Of a stretch of DNA of 64,000 bases, positions 11,510 to 19,815 are shown piece by piece; within the stretch, counting starts at the first letter, position 1, and every line of letters begins with the position of its first letter. The translations under genes were made by a program, and so were the position numbers. Location: assembly GCA_027064585.1 (NCBI GenBank), contig JAMOPI010000031.1, positions 17,032 through 81,031 on the forward strand, written 5' to 3'. Source of the DNA: Candidatus Desulfofervidaceae bacterium. Lineage in GTDB: Bacteria; Desulfobacterota; Desulfofervidia; Desulfofervidales; Desulfofervidaceae. The notes beneath the pieces were generated by a model. That model did no database searches. It was not told where the DNA came from and was given only the letters and a program-made list of their open reading frames with translations.

Positions 11510-11653
11510 GAGATCAAGTCTAAAAACACGAAAAGCAGGGATGTGTCTTATATTCAGAAACTTTCAGAACATAATAGCTCAAAAGAAGTTTTTACTCATG
11601 TCAGCACAAAAGATCTTTCTGCAATAAAAAAAACTCACTTGACAGCCTTTTAG
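11399..11653 (+). pseudogene. Excisionase-type helix-turn-helix protein, C-terminus replaced
   Basis: The first ~38 residues (IMTLEETAKYLKIGK, YKMAREGKIPAV) match the MerR-like 'excisionase family' DNA-binding domain and are nearly identical to the intact 64-aa gene at 15839-16033. After EGKIPAVEIK the sequence departs, and the wing (NQWRFRKDEIDKWW in the other copy) is lost and replaced by unrelated residues. The ATG at 11399 behind AAAAGGAG is preferred to an upstream TTG at 11372. Probably non-functional. Confidence 0.65.
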
Positions 11654-11804
11654 CAGGGGATGAGACATGAATAAAAGAATAAAAGATAGTGGTCGTATAG
11701 AAGGATGTATATACGAACAGTTTGTATATTTCTCCAAATCAGGAGTATATCCGAATAGTTCAGGTATGAATAAGGTATGCGACATTGTGCAGGAGGTTCC
11801 ATAG

Positions 11805-12968
11805 ATGATAAAGCTAGAATATAATGGAAAAAAGTCAGAAAGAGAAATTCTGAATAAACCAATTAAAGGATATACTTTAAAGGAAATAAGATCTTATGGT
11901 AATTCAAGATTAGATGGATGGAAAAATATGTTAATATTTGGGGACAATTTTATTGCACTGAAGTTATTACTTAATAATCCTCAGGTTAGAGGAAAAGTGC
12001 GACTGATATATATAGATCCACCGTTCTCTACAAATCAAGTATTTAAAGCAGGAAACAATAGAACAGCAACCATTAGCAGAAGTGAGGATGATTTGATTGC
12101 TTATAAAGATACTTTAAGTGGTGCTGAATATTTGGAATTTCTTAGAGAACGATTGATTTTATTAAAAGAAATACTTGCGGATGATGGATCAATTTATCTT
12201 CATATTGATTGCAAAATAGGGCATTATGTAAAAATAATAATGGATGAAATTTTTGGTCCTGAAAGATTTATAAATGACATTACAAGGATTAAATGTAATC
12301 CAAAAAATTTTGAAAGAAAAGCCTACGGAAATATTAAAGATATGATATTGTTTTATTCTAAAACCTCTAAATATGTTTGGAATGATCCTAGGGAGGAACT
12401 TACTGAAGAAGACATAAAGAGACTTTTTCCTAAAATTGATAGTAATGGAAGAAGGTATACCACAACTCCACTTCATGCTCCCGGAGAAACAAAAAATGGG
12501 CCTACAGGGCAACCTTGGAGAGGAATAAAGCCACCAAAAGGAAGGCATTGGAGATATCCTCCAGAAGAGTTAGAACGACTAGATAAAATGGGATTAATTG
12601 AGTGGTCATCAACAGGGAATCCACGTAAAAAAATTTATGCAGATAAGGTATTAGCAAAAGGGAAAAAAAGACAGGATGTATGGGAATTCAAAGATCCTCC
12701 ATACCCTACATATCCAACAGAAAAAAATTTGAAGATGCTTAAAACAATAATCGAAGCATCATCAAAACCAGACGACATAGTATTAGATTGTTTTGTCGGC
12801 TCTGGAACTACCTTAATAGCCGCAGAGGAAACTGGACGTAGATGGATAGGGATAGATAATTCTAAAATAGCTATTGAAACGTGTCAAAAAAGAATCGATA
12901 AAATAAAACATCATTCTGCCTATACTTTGTTTGAAGTAGTCAAAAATGGAGGTGTTGAAGATGAATGA
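11805..12968 (+). CDS. Site-specific DNA methyltransferase (N6-adenine/N4-cytosine, beta-type order)
   Basis: Modification enzyme of the island restriction system. Catalytic motif IV is IYIDPPFSTN (DPPF at residues 71-74), and SAM-binding motif I is DCFVGSGTT near residue 328. Motif IV before motif I is the beta-class order. At 387 aa it is single-subunit size. GGAGG precedes the ATG. It overlaps the endonuclease gene by 8 bases. The target sequence cannot be read from the gene. Confidence 0.92.
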   Translation: MIKLEYNGKKSEREILNKPIKGYTLKEIRSYGNSRLDGWKNMLIFGDNFIALKLLLNNPQVRGKVRLIYIDPPFSTNQVFKAGNNRTATISRSEDDLIAYKDTLSGAEYLEFLRERLILLKEILADDGSIYLHIDCKIGHYVKIIMDEIFGPERFINDITRIKCNPKNFERKAYGNIKDMILFYSKTSKYVWNDPREELTEEDIKRLFPKIDSNGRRYTTTPLHAPGETKNGPTGQPWRGIKPPKGRHWRYPPEELERLDKMGLIEWSSTGNPRKKIYADKVLAKGKKRQDVWEFKDPPYPTYPTEKNLKMLKTIIEASSKPDDIVLDCFVGSGTTLIAAEETGRRWIGIDNSKIAIETCQKRIDKIKHHSAYTLFEVVKNGGVEDE

Positions 12969-13734
12969 GTGGATTCGAAGAAGCATAGAAATCGCAAATG
13001 CACCTGGATACTTAGACAATTTATTGAAGGTGTATCCTGTGACTCAAGAGACCGAAAGGTATATACCTAGTGAAATAAAGGAAGACTTAAGAGAACTTTT
13101 TTACGGTGAAGACGACTATGCACTTATTAAGAAGCTTCTAGAACTGCCTAAATTTCCCATTAAAGACCCATATGTAGCTTTTCTACGTAAACGCGAGATA
13201 TTCTTGGAGTATAATCCGCGTACTGTCCAGAGACTAGCAGAACGTATTCGCTCTATGGGCTATGAAAATATGATAAAGGCTATTGAAGAACCTAAAGAAT
13301 TCAATAGGCAAATAGGTACCTTGTTTAAAAGGTGGTTGAGAACACTGGGATATCCCTTCTTAAATGATGAAGTTTTTGTATCTTCACATGACATATCATT
13401 TTTGGAAGGCAGTGAAAACCATTTGTTAAACTTTGCCAATAGTTATCTTGGATGTAACCTGAATAAAGGTCCCGATTTTATAGCAAAAGTTGGAGATGTA
13501 TATATTATCGGTGAGGCGAAATTTTTAACAGATTACGGAGGACACCAAAATGCCCAATTTGAGGATGCCTTAAGACTATTAAGAGGGTCTGAAGGCAATG
13601 CTTTGAGAGTTGCCGTGCTTGATGGTGTGGTCTGGATAAAAGATGGCACGAAAATGTATAGAACAGTTTGTGGATTAGAAAAACCTGCATTTACGGCACT
13701 TTTATTGAGAGACTTTTTAGAAAGCTTGGGGTAA
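12961..13734 (+). CDS. Probable type II restriction endonuclease (PD-(D/E)XK)
   Basis: Overlaps the methyltransferase stop by 8 bases. The ATG at 12961 has GGAGG at correct spacing, so it is preferred to 12946. The catalytic motif is visible as PD (D172) followed, after a short strand, by EAK (E185, K187) in GEAKFLTDYGGHQNAQF. At 257 aa it is the size of a simple type II enzyme. The EAKFLTDxGGHQ context is reminiscent of Tsp45I-like enzymes, but that assignment is tentative. Function is inferred from the motif and the methyltransferase partner. Confidence 0.8.
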   Translation: MNEWIRRSIEIANAPGYLDNLLKVYPVTQETERYIPSEIKEDLRELFYGEDDYALIKKLLELPKFPIKDPYVAFLRKREIFLEYNPRTVQRLAERIRSMGYENMIKAIEEPKEFNRQIGTLFKRWLRTLGYPFLNDEVFVSSHDISFLEGSENHLLNFANSYLGCNLNKGPDFIAKVGDVYIIGEAKFLTDYGGHQNAQFEDALRLLRGSEGNALRVAVLDGVVWIKDGTKMYRTVCGLEKPAFTALLLRDFLESLG

Positions 13735-13876
13735 TAAAGATGAATTACAATTCAACATTGCACAACACACAACAAGTAGGTATCTGGCTTTGGCTTACGC
13801 CTTCGCCCAAATTCAGCCTACGGATAGACTTCAGATGCCAGCTCCAGATGAATGCTTTATAGTGAGAGGATGAAAA

Positions 13877-15658
13877 GTGGCTGAAAATACAAAAGAAATA
13901 AGAAGATTTTTGAAAGAGTTAGATATAGTATCAGAACAAATCTCAGAACATAACGTCTCTGAAAAAATTAGGAGTTTCATTAAGGAAAATTTTAGTAAAA
14001 ATCCACCAGATGTTTTAATTTGGGAACAAATGGCTTTTGATTTTACCGAAAATTATCCGGATGACAAATCAGGATGGGGTACTTATTTTGGACCTATGTT
14101 TGTTTTTCCTAACGAAGAAGGTAAAATGGTTGAATACCCAAGTATTCAAAAAATAACTCCTGATATTATTTCTTATTGGGAAAAACGTGCTAAAGAATCT
14201 GAAAATCCTATCCTAAAAGCGAGATACTCCAATTTGGTTTGGGATTTTTCAGAAAAGGTGAAAGGAGAAAAACCTCATTATACAATTGCTCAAGTTTTTA
14301 TAGATTCTGTCGTGGAAATAGCTGAAAAAGATTTGCATAAATATAGCGTTGATGTGATAAAAAAGTTAGGACGGGCTTTATCTATTGCATTAAGTACCAA
14401 CGACAAACAACGAATAAATAAATTAGCGGATACAATAATCGTTTATGAAAGAAAGATCGCAGAAGATGATAAACCGGGCTTGTGGGGCTTTTCATACGAG
14501 TTACTTGTCAAAAATAAAAAAGTATCATTAAGTAAAGATAAAAAGCATATTATCCTCAACGATCTGGAAAGAAGATTTGAACGCTTATTAAAAGGCAATG
14601 ACCATTGGGCTGCTAAAAGAGCTGCGGTTTTACTGGTGGACTATTATTCCAGACTTGGAAATAAAGAGAAAACAAAGGAAATACTGCTCAAACTTGGTAA
14701 AATGATTCAAAAGCAAGCAGAACAAGCCTCACCTCTTGTTGCAAGTGCATGGTTAGAAGAACTATATCATCTCTATTTACAATATGGTATGAAGGATGAG
14801 GCAGATAGAATTTCAAATAAAATCAGAGAATTAGGCGAAGAAGCCAAATCTGAGCTCAAAGAAATCAAGGCTTCCATAGAAATTCCTAAGGATAAACTTG
14901 AGAAATATACTAAATGGTTAACTGATGGTGATCTTGATACTGTTCTAACAAAGATTGCTGTAAATTACATCCCAAAAAAAGATGAAGTTACAAAACAAAT
15001 ACAAGATCTTTCTAAAAAAGCACCTATTTCATTTCTATTTACTCACAAAATTATGGACGCCGAAGGACGCCCTATAGCGACAGTAGGTTCATTGGAAGAT
15101 GATATTGAGGGACATATAGTTCTCCAAATTTCACAAAATATGCAAATTAGTTCCTTCTTTTTGAGGGAAACTTTAAATGCTCTAATAGATAAATTTAATT
15201 TAACTGTCAAAGAAATAGTAAATTATCTCTATAAATCACCTATCTTTGATAAAAGAAGAAAAGAACTTCTTATCAGAGGCATAGAATCTTATCTAAATAG
15301 AGATTTTTTAGTTTCATTGCATATATTAATTCCTCAGATTGAGGCAATCATTAGAAATCTAGCTGAAAAAATAGGAATTCCTATTTTAAAATCTTCTCGT
15401 TCTGGAGGCTTTTTCTACCGAACACTTGACGAATTATTACGAGAAGAGGGAATTATAAGTGTGTTAGGTGAAGATATGTGCCTTTATTTTAGAGTTTTAT
15501 TAACAGATCCACGGGGATGGAATATACGTAATGATGTATGTCATGGTATAAGTGGGCCTGAAAATTTTAATCAAATGGTCGCTGATAGGATATTTCATGT
15601 ACTCTTATGTTTAGCTCTGGTAAAAGAAAGGAGGAAGAAGAATGATTTCAAGCATTGA
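13877..15658 (+). CDS. DUF4209-like C-terminal domain protein, island cargo
   Basis: 593 aa starting at a GTG behind GAGAGGA. The first ~330 residues are helix-rich and repeat-like (KKLGRALSIALS, KTKEILLKLGKM). The C-terminal ~120 residues contain LIPQIEAIIRNLAEK and GWNIRNDVCHGI, the pattern of DUF4209 (paired R/N and a conserved H). Function is unknown. The position directly after a methyltransferase-endonuclease pair suggests a defence accessory role, but this is inference. No transmembrane segment is seen. Confidence 0.65.
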   Translation: MAENTKEIRRFLKELDIVSEQISEHNVSEKIRSFIKENFSKNPPDVLIWEQMAFDFTENYPDDKSGWGTYFGPMFVFPNEEGKMVEYPSIQKITPDIISYWEKRAKESENPILKARYSNLVWDFSEKVKGEKPHYTIAQVFIDSVVEIAEKDLHKYSVDVIKKLGRALSIALSTNDKQRINKLADTIIVYERKIAEDDKPGLWGFSYELLVKNKKVSLSKDKKHIILNDLERRFERLLKGNDHWAAKRAAVLLVDYYSRLGNKEKTKEILLKLGKMIQKQAEQASPLVASAWLEELYHLYLQYGMKDEADRISNKIRELGEEAKSELKEIKASIEIPKDKLEKYTKWLTDGDLDTVLTKIAVNYIPKKDEVTKQIQDLSKKAPISFLFTHKIMDAEGRPIATVGSLEDDIEGHIVLQISQNMQISSFFLRETLNALIDKFNLTVKEIVNYLYKSPIFDKRRKELLIRGIESYLNRDFLVSLHILIPQIEAIIRNLAEKIGIPILKSSRSGGFFYRTLDELLREEGIISVLGEDMCLYFRVLLTDPRGWNIRNDVCHGISGPENFNQMVADRIFHVLLCLALVKERRKKNDFKH

Positions 15659-15838
15659 ACTAACAGTGGGCATACGGCTAAGGTGCGCCGCACCTCTGCC
15701 TAAATTAGACAAAGCCGAATTTTGTATGTCCACAAACTTAAATAATAGAGAAGCCTGCATCTTCATACATACCAAATAGTTTCCAACCCTCAAACTTTCG
15801 GCTTTTTAAGACTTAAGATAAGAAAGAGAGAAATAAAT

Positions 15839-16033
15839 TTATTTTCCTTTAGTAGTGTTTCTTACTTCCTGCCACCACTTGTCAATTTCATCTTTTCTAA
15901 ATCTCCATTGATTAGCAATTTTCACGGCGGGTATTTTGCCTTCCCTTGCCATTTTATAAAGAGTAGATTTTCCTATTTTTAAATATTTTGCGGTCTCCTC
16001 AAGGGTCATTATTTCAGAGAAACCTTCCATCAT
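15839..16033 (-). CDS. Excisionase-family DNA-binding protein (intact copy)
   Basis: A 64-aa single-domain winged helix-turn-helix protein: EEVA-like LEETAKYLKIGKSTLYKM, then EGKIPAVKIANQWRFRK and the tail IDKWWQEV. Start at the ATG behind AAAGGAG. Such proteins set integration/excision direction or act as small regulators next to recombinases. It lies on the minus strand in inverted repeat arm 2, so it is oriented opposite to the truncated copy at 11399. Confidence 0.85.
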   Translation of the reverse strand: MMEGFSEIMTLEETAKYLKIGKSTLYKMAREGKIPAVKIANQWRFRKDEIDKWWQEVRNTTKGK

Positions 16034-16288
16034 AGTTTCAACTCCTTTTGAGACTGCCAAAGTTTATCATCGTTTAACATCACATAATAATATGTAGCAA
16101 AGAAAAACAAAAAGTCAAGTCCATTTTTCAAAAATTTTTCCTTTTCAGGGTGGGTGCGGGTGGGCTTCATTATCATCAATCCACAATAGGAAAAAGAGAG
16201 AGTTTTATTTTTCCTGCTTTCCTCCTTGTGCGGACGAGTCGGAAGGATACTTTGAATGAGTTTGAAACAGCCATCAAAATGGCTCCCC
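15923..16288 (-). repeat. Inverted repeat arm 2 of the island (366 bp)
   Basis: Reverse complement of 11144-11509 with scattered substitutions and equal length. It contains the excisionase promoter region and the first half of the intact excisionase gene. It ends at the inverted core ATGGCTCCCC, directly abutting an inverted copy of the recombinase 3' end. Confidence 0.9.
16279..16288 (-). other. Inverted att core joining recombinase end to excisionase leader (attP-like)
   Basis: Read on the minus strand, the recombinase 3' end (16589 down to 16289) runs into GGGGAGCCAT and then the excisionase leader (16288 down to 15923). This is the junction expected in the excised circular form (attP) of the same element, here embedded in inverted orientation within the integrated copy. 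Confidence 0.7.
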
Positions 16289-16589
16289 TTATTGACGGCT
16301 CTTTCAAAATCTGGACAGGCTCCTGATGGGCAAGTTCTGGAAACTCAAGAAATTCAATATCTACCTTATCATTGAAAATTTTTACCTCTTTTATAAAAAG
16401 CCTTGCCAGTGCCTGCCTTTCCTTTGGTTCAAGTGAAGGATAAACCTTATAAAATCCTTCAAATCCTTTCTTTATTATTTCAAAATCAATGACCGTGCTT
16501 TCCTTTCTCCTTATTTTAAGCCTTATTTCTTCAAGTTTTTTCTCTAATTCTTCCTTTTCCTTTGACCGCTTATTGACTTCTTCCCTTAC
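16289..16589 (-). pseudogene. Serine recombinase C-terminal fragment (inverted duplicate)
   Basis: These 301 bases are the reverse complement of 19458-19758, equal in length and nearly identical, and encode the C-terminal coiled coil and tail of the large serine recombinase. There is no start codon or catalytic domain. It stops abruptly at 16590, where the duplication ends. Confidence 0.9.
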
Positions 16590-16604
16590 GCACTACCTTT
16601 GGGT

Positions 16605-16616
16605 TTGTAATTACAA
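16605..16616. promoter_or_regulatory. Perfect 12-bp palindrome, possible operator
   Basis: TTGTAATTACAA is a perfect palindrome 57 bp upstream of the -35 element of the ribbon-helix-helix gene, with another TTGTAA half-site shortly after. Ribbon-helix-helix antitoxins usually bind such palindromes to autoregulate. The link is inference. Confidence 0.3.
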
Positions 16617-16672
16617 TATGGGGTCATTTTGTAAATCACAAAACTAAGCCTTAATTTTGGTGAAAATAACAT

Positions 16673-16701
16673 TTGACAAATGCATCTTTTTAGAGTATAT
16701 T
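16673..16701 (+). promoter_or_regulatory. Promoter of the RHH/unknown/PIN triad
   Basis: TTGACA (16673-16678) and TATATT (16696-16701) are separated by 17 bases. The predicted transcript start (~16708) leaves a ~36-base leader before the ATG at 16744, which excludes the longer in-frame start at 16657. Confidence 0.75.
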
Positions 16702-16743
16702 TATAGTGTTATGAAAGGACGAAATTCTAAGAGGACGGAAAAC

Positions 16744-16947
16744 ATGAACACCAAAAAGAACATTTTGAGATTCACGGTTTCAATGGATAAAGACTTGCTT
16801 GATGAGTTATTGAGAGTTACTGGACAGAAAAAGAAAAGCAGAGCCGTTAATGCTGCTTGCTGGGAGTTTGTAAAAATGAAACAAAAGGAAATTTTATTAA
16901 CACTTAAAGGAAGTATAAATTTGAGGAGTAATGCCAATGATAGATGA
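16744..16947 (+). CDS. Ribbon-helix-helix protein, VapB/antitoxin-like
   Basis: 67 aa. The opening beta strand ILRFTVSMDKDLLDELLRVTG followed by a K-rich turn and a helix resembles VapB-type or related ribbon-helix-helix antitoxins. The ATG at 16744 has AGAGG 8 bases upstream, whereas the in-frame ATG at 16711 has none. It overlaps the next gene by 11 bases and shares its promoter. Likely an autoregulating antitoxin for the PIN-like protein two genes on; this pairing is inferred from context. Confidence 0.7.
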   Translation: MNTKKNILRFTVSMDKDLLDELLRVTGQKKKSRAVNAACWEFVKMKQKEILLTLKGSINLRSNANDR

Positions 16948-17857
16948 GCAAAGTTTAATAAGATGGCTTAAAGGAGCAGATGAAATATTTGAAGCTTTAG
17001 AAGGTAGAGGAGATGCTTATAATCTTTGCAGAAGATGGGTAGAAGAATGGTTTAGCTGTGGAAAATTCAGTATTACTGATGAAGATAGAAATTTTTTAAA
17101 AGAGTTTGAATTACTGATATTCAATGAAAGAGTAAAATCAAAGATAGAAAATAATTTAGCCCAATTAAAAGAAAAATTAGAGAACCATACAGAAGATATT
17201 GCCTTTGCATTCTCTTTGTACTTGATTTCATGGAATATTAGAAGATTTGAAACTTACTTTGAGAGAAACACTGATTTTAGCTTTGAAGATTTCTTTGTTT
17301 CTTTAAGTGAGGTGTTTGATAAAACTTTTCTAAATAATGTGAAGGAATTAAGAAAACTACATCTTTTTAAAAATGAGGTAAAAGATGAATTAATTGCCGA
17401 TATTTATAAAAAATTGGAAGAAAAAATAAAACAAATAGTCTCTACTCAAAATGAACCTGTAGCTACAATAAAAATTATGCATATTATAGCTCCTTATTAT
17501 ATTCCTTTACTTGATAATCCAATTGCCAAAGCTTTAAAAAGAGAAAAACTGTGCGATTTTTTTAATTTTATTCCACCTTCACGAGATTTTTGGAAAAACT
17601 TAAAGAGATTGAAAAATGGTGAATTGAAGTTATACGAAATAAAGAAAATTGTTAAAGGAATGCATGATGATCTTGAAAGCGTAAAACTGGATATAGAAGC
17701 ATTTTTAAACTACATTAAATGGATAAGGAAAGAATTTAATAAGTTTAAAGATGTGATCTACAAGATAGAAAAAGACACGCAGAAAAGTTTTTTAAAACTT
17801 CTGGATCAGGCCTTCTACATAAGGTACTCAATTGATATAGGGAGACGATTAAAATGA
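16937..17857 (+). CDS. Unknown protein between RHH and PIN-like genes
   Basis: 306 aa, not assigned to a family. The ATG at 16937 has GAGGAG at ideal spacing, better than 16931. It is almost entirely helical and lysine/glutamate rich, with no membrane segment. A notable stretch at about residues 181-198 reads IMHIIAPYYIPLLDNPIAK, a motif style (I-A-P-x-x-x-P-L-x-D) seen in several uncharacterised bacterial proteins. Four-base overlap with the downstream PIN-like gene shows tight coupling. Could be a third component of a toxin-antitoxin-like unit. Confidence 0.7.
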   Translation: MIDEQSLIRWLKGADEIFEALEGRGDAYNLCRRWVEEWFSCGKFSITDEDRNFLKEFELLIFNERVKSKIENNLAQLKEKLENHTEDIAFAFSLYLISWNIRRFETYFERNTDFSFEDFFVSLSEVFDKTFLNNVKELRKLHLFKNEVKDELIADIYKKLEEKIKQIVSTQNEPVATIKIMHIIAPYYIPLLDNPIAKALKREKLCDFFNFIPPSRDFWKNLKRLKNGELKLYEIKKIVKGMHDDLESVKLDIEAFLNYIKWIRKEFNKFKDVIYKIEKDTQKSFLKLLDQAFYIRYSIDIGRRLK

Positions 17858-18237
17858 AGGGGATAATGGTAGAGAGTTTAATTTGGAAGGAATATTTGGA
17901 AAAGGGAAATACAAGAGAGGCTGAAATTTTAGAGAAGTTGATTAAAGGAGATAAGGTTATAATTTGCGGTTATACCCTTGCCGAAATTCTGAAAGATATA
18001 AAAGACAGAGAAACTTTTGAGAAACTTTTAAAGGGTTTTCTTGCTTTACCTTATGTGGAGATAGAGAAAGAAGACTGGATAAAAGCAAGTGAACTTGTTT
18101 TTGAGTTTGAAGGTTTGTCTATTGAGTTGGGTTTACTTTGTGCTTTAAGCCAGAGAAAAAACTTAAAAATCTTGACCAAAAATAAACAGATTAAAAAGAT
18201 TAAAAGTGTAAAACTCTATGAAGATGAAAAAGAATAA
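17854..18237 (+). CDS. PIN-domain-like protein with substituted acidic residues
   Basis: 127 aa. Fold cues are SLIWKEYLEKG at the N-terminus, VIICGYTLAEILKDI, LPYVEIEKEDWIKASEL and LKILTKNKQIKKI, the order of VapC-like PIN ribonucleases. The usual first Asp is Glu7 (VESLIW), the second acidic residue is Glu44, the third is Glu91 in place of Asp, and the final Asp of the LTxD motif is Asn110. The magnesium site is therefore altered, and activity is uncertain. It overlaps the upstream gene (ATGA) and the recombinase start. Confidence 0.65.
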   Translation: MKGIMVESLIWKEYLEKGNTREAEILEKLIKGDKVIICGYTLAEILKDIKDRETFEKLLKGFLALPYVEIEKEDWIKASELVFEFEGLSIELGLLCALSQRKNLKILTKNKQIKKIKSVKLYEDEKE

Positions 18238-19758
18238 GAAAAAAGAAGTTGTCAGGTGTGCGGTCTATACAAGAGTATCAACGGAGAATCAGGCTGAAAA
18301 GGATTACAGTTCTCTTGAATCCCAGAAAGAGCATATTTTGAATTTTATAAAAAGCCGAAGGTTTGAGGGCTGGGAACTTTTTGGTATTTATGAAGATGCG
18401 GGCTTCTCCGCCGCTTCCTTAGAAAGACCAGAACTTCAAAGAATGTTAAGAGATATAAGAAAGGGTTTAATTGATGTTGTCCTTGTTTATAAAATTAACC
18501 GATTAACACGGAGCCACTATGAAGGATTTTTATTATCTGATTGAATTTTTTGACAAATACAATGTTGAGCTTGTTGCTGTAACCCAGAAGTTTGATACCA
18601 CCAACGCAATGAGAAGACTTTTAAGAAGCATAATGCTTGACTTTGCACAGTTTGAAAGAGAGATGACAGCCGAACGAACAAGAGACAAAATGAAGGCAAG
18701 AGCCAAGAAAGGACTATGGAACGGTGGTTGTTTGCCTTTAGGTTATGACTAGGATCCAGAAAGCAAAAAACTTATCATCAATACAAAAGAGGCTAAAATT
18801 GTTAAGTTTATTTTTGAGACTTACCTAAAGGAAGGTTCTATCTCCAAGGTTGTTAAGGCACTAAATAAGAAAAGGTATAAAACAAAGAACGGAAATGATT
18901 TTATTTATACCAGCACAAGGCACATCTTGGAAAACCCTATCTATGCAGGAAAAATAAAATATAGTGGTGAAATCTATCAAGGAAACCATGAGGCTATAAT
19001 TGACGAGAGGATTTTTGAAGAAGTCCAGAGAATGCTTAACCGAAATAAAAAAGAATGCAAATCAATTAAACAGAACAAATATGATTTTCTTTTAAGAGGA
19101 CTTTTAAAGTGTGGTTATTGTGGATCAAATTTAACCACTCATTACACCCTTAAAAACGGAGACAAATTCTTTTATTACAAATGCACAAGGATACAGCACA
19201 GAGATAAAACAGCCTGTCTATCAAAACCTTTACCGGCAAGAGAGTTTGACAATGTGATTGTTGAATCAATCGGTAATATGGCAAAAGATAATCGTTTACT
19301 TAAAAGAATTCTTGAAAGGTCAAACCGTGTTGTTTTAAATGAAATAGAGGAATTGAGAAAAGAGGAAATTAAACTTGCAAAAGAGATTGAAAGAAAGAGT
19401 GAAGAAATAAGGAAACTCTTAAATTTATTCCTTCTTGATAAAAACCCGCCGATAGAGGTAAGGGAAGAAGTCAATAAGCGGTCAAAGGAAAAGGAAGAAT
19501 TGGAGAAAAAACTTGAAGAAATAAGGCTTAAAATAAGAAGAAAGGAAAGCACGGTCATTGATTTTGAAATAATAAAGAAAGGATTTGAAGGATTTTATAA
19601 GGTTTATCCTTCACTTGAACCAAAGGAAAGGCAGGCACTGGCAAGGCTTTTTATAAAAGAGGTAAAAATTTTCAATGATAAGGTAGATATTGAATTTCTT
19701 GAGTTTCCAGAACTTGCCCATCAGGAGCCTGTCCAGATTTTGAAAGAGCCGTCAATTA

Positions 19759-19768
19759 GGGGAGCCAT
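19759..19768 (+). other. attR-like core at the recombinase 3' end
   Basis: GGGGAGCCAT, a direct repeat of the tRNA-Asn end at 11144-11153. Sequence to the left is island (also present in the inverted duplicate); sequence to the right differs from the attL side. This marks the right end of the island. Confidence 0.7.
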
Positions 19769-19785
19769 ATGGAACGCTCACAAAA

Positions 19786-19814
19786 ACCGGCCCCAGAAGA
19801 AAGGGGGCCGATAT
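19786..19814 (-). terminator. Rho-independent terminator
   Basis: On the minus strand a stem CGGCCCC/GGGGCCG with a CTTTCTTCT loop is followed by GTTTTT. It lies directly after the stop of the minus-strand recombinase remnant ending at 19816, which it presumably once served. Reading from the left it also stops plus-strand transcripts less well. Confidence 0.7.
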
Positions 19815-19815
19815 C

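Larger units (their letters stand above)
11144..19768 (+). mobile_element. Integrated island at tRNA-Asn
   Basis: Bounded by direct copies of GGGGAGCCAT. Layout: excisionase-like fragment, restriction-modification cargo, DUF4209-like gene, an inverted internal attP-like junction with an intact excisionase-like gene, a ribbon-helix-helix/unknown/PIN-like triad, and a large serine recombinase at the right end. The genes are more AT-rich than the flanking housekeeping genes. The recombinase carries a frameshift and a stop, so the island is probably fixed. Confidence 0.8.

Noticed and set aside
13668..13862. 64-aa frame between endonuclease and DUF4209-like gene
   Set aside because: It mostly overlaps the endonuclease 3' end in another frame and has no start signal; the 140-base gap holds nothing convincing.
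18750..18752. In-frame TAG in the recombinase as pyrrolysine
   Set aside because: The same gene also has a frameshift, the expected residue is a Tyr (TAT to TAG by one base), and no pyl genes are seen. It is simply a broken gene.
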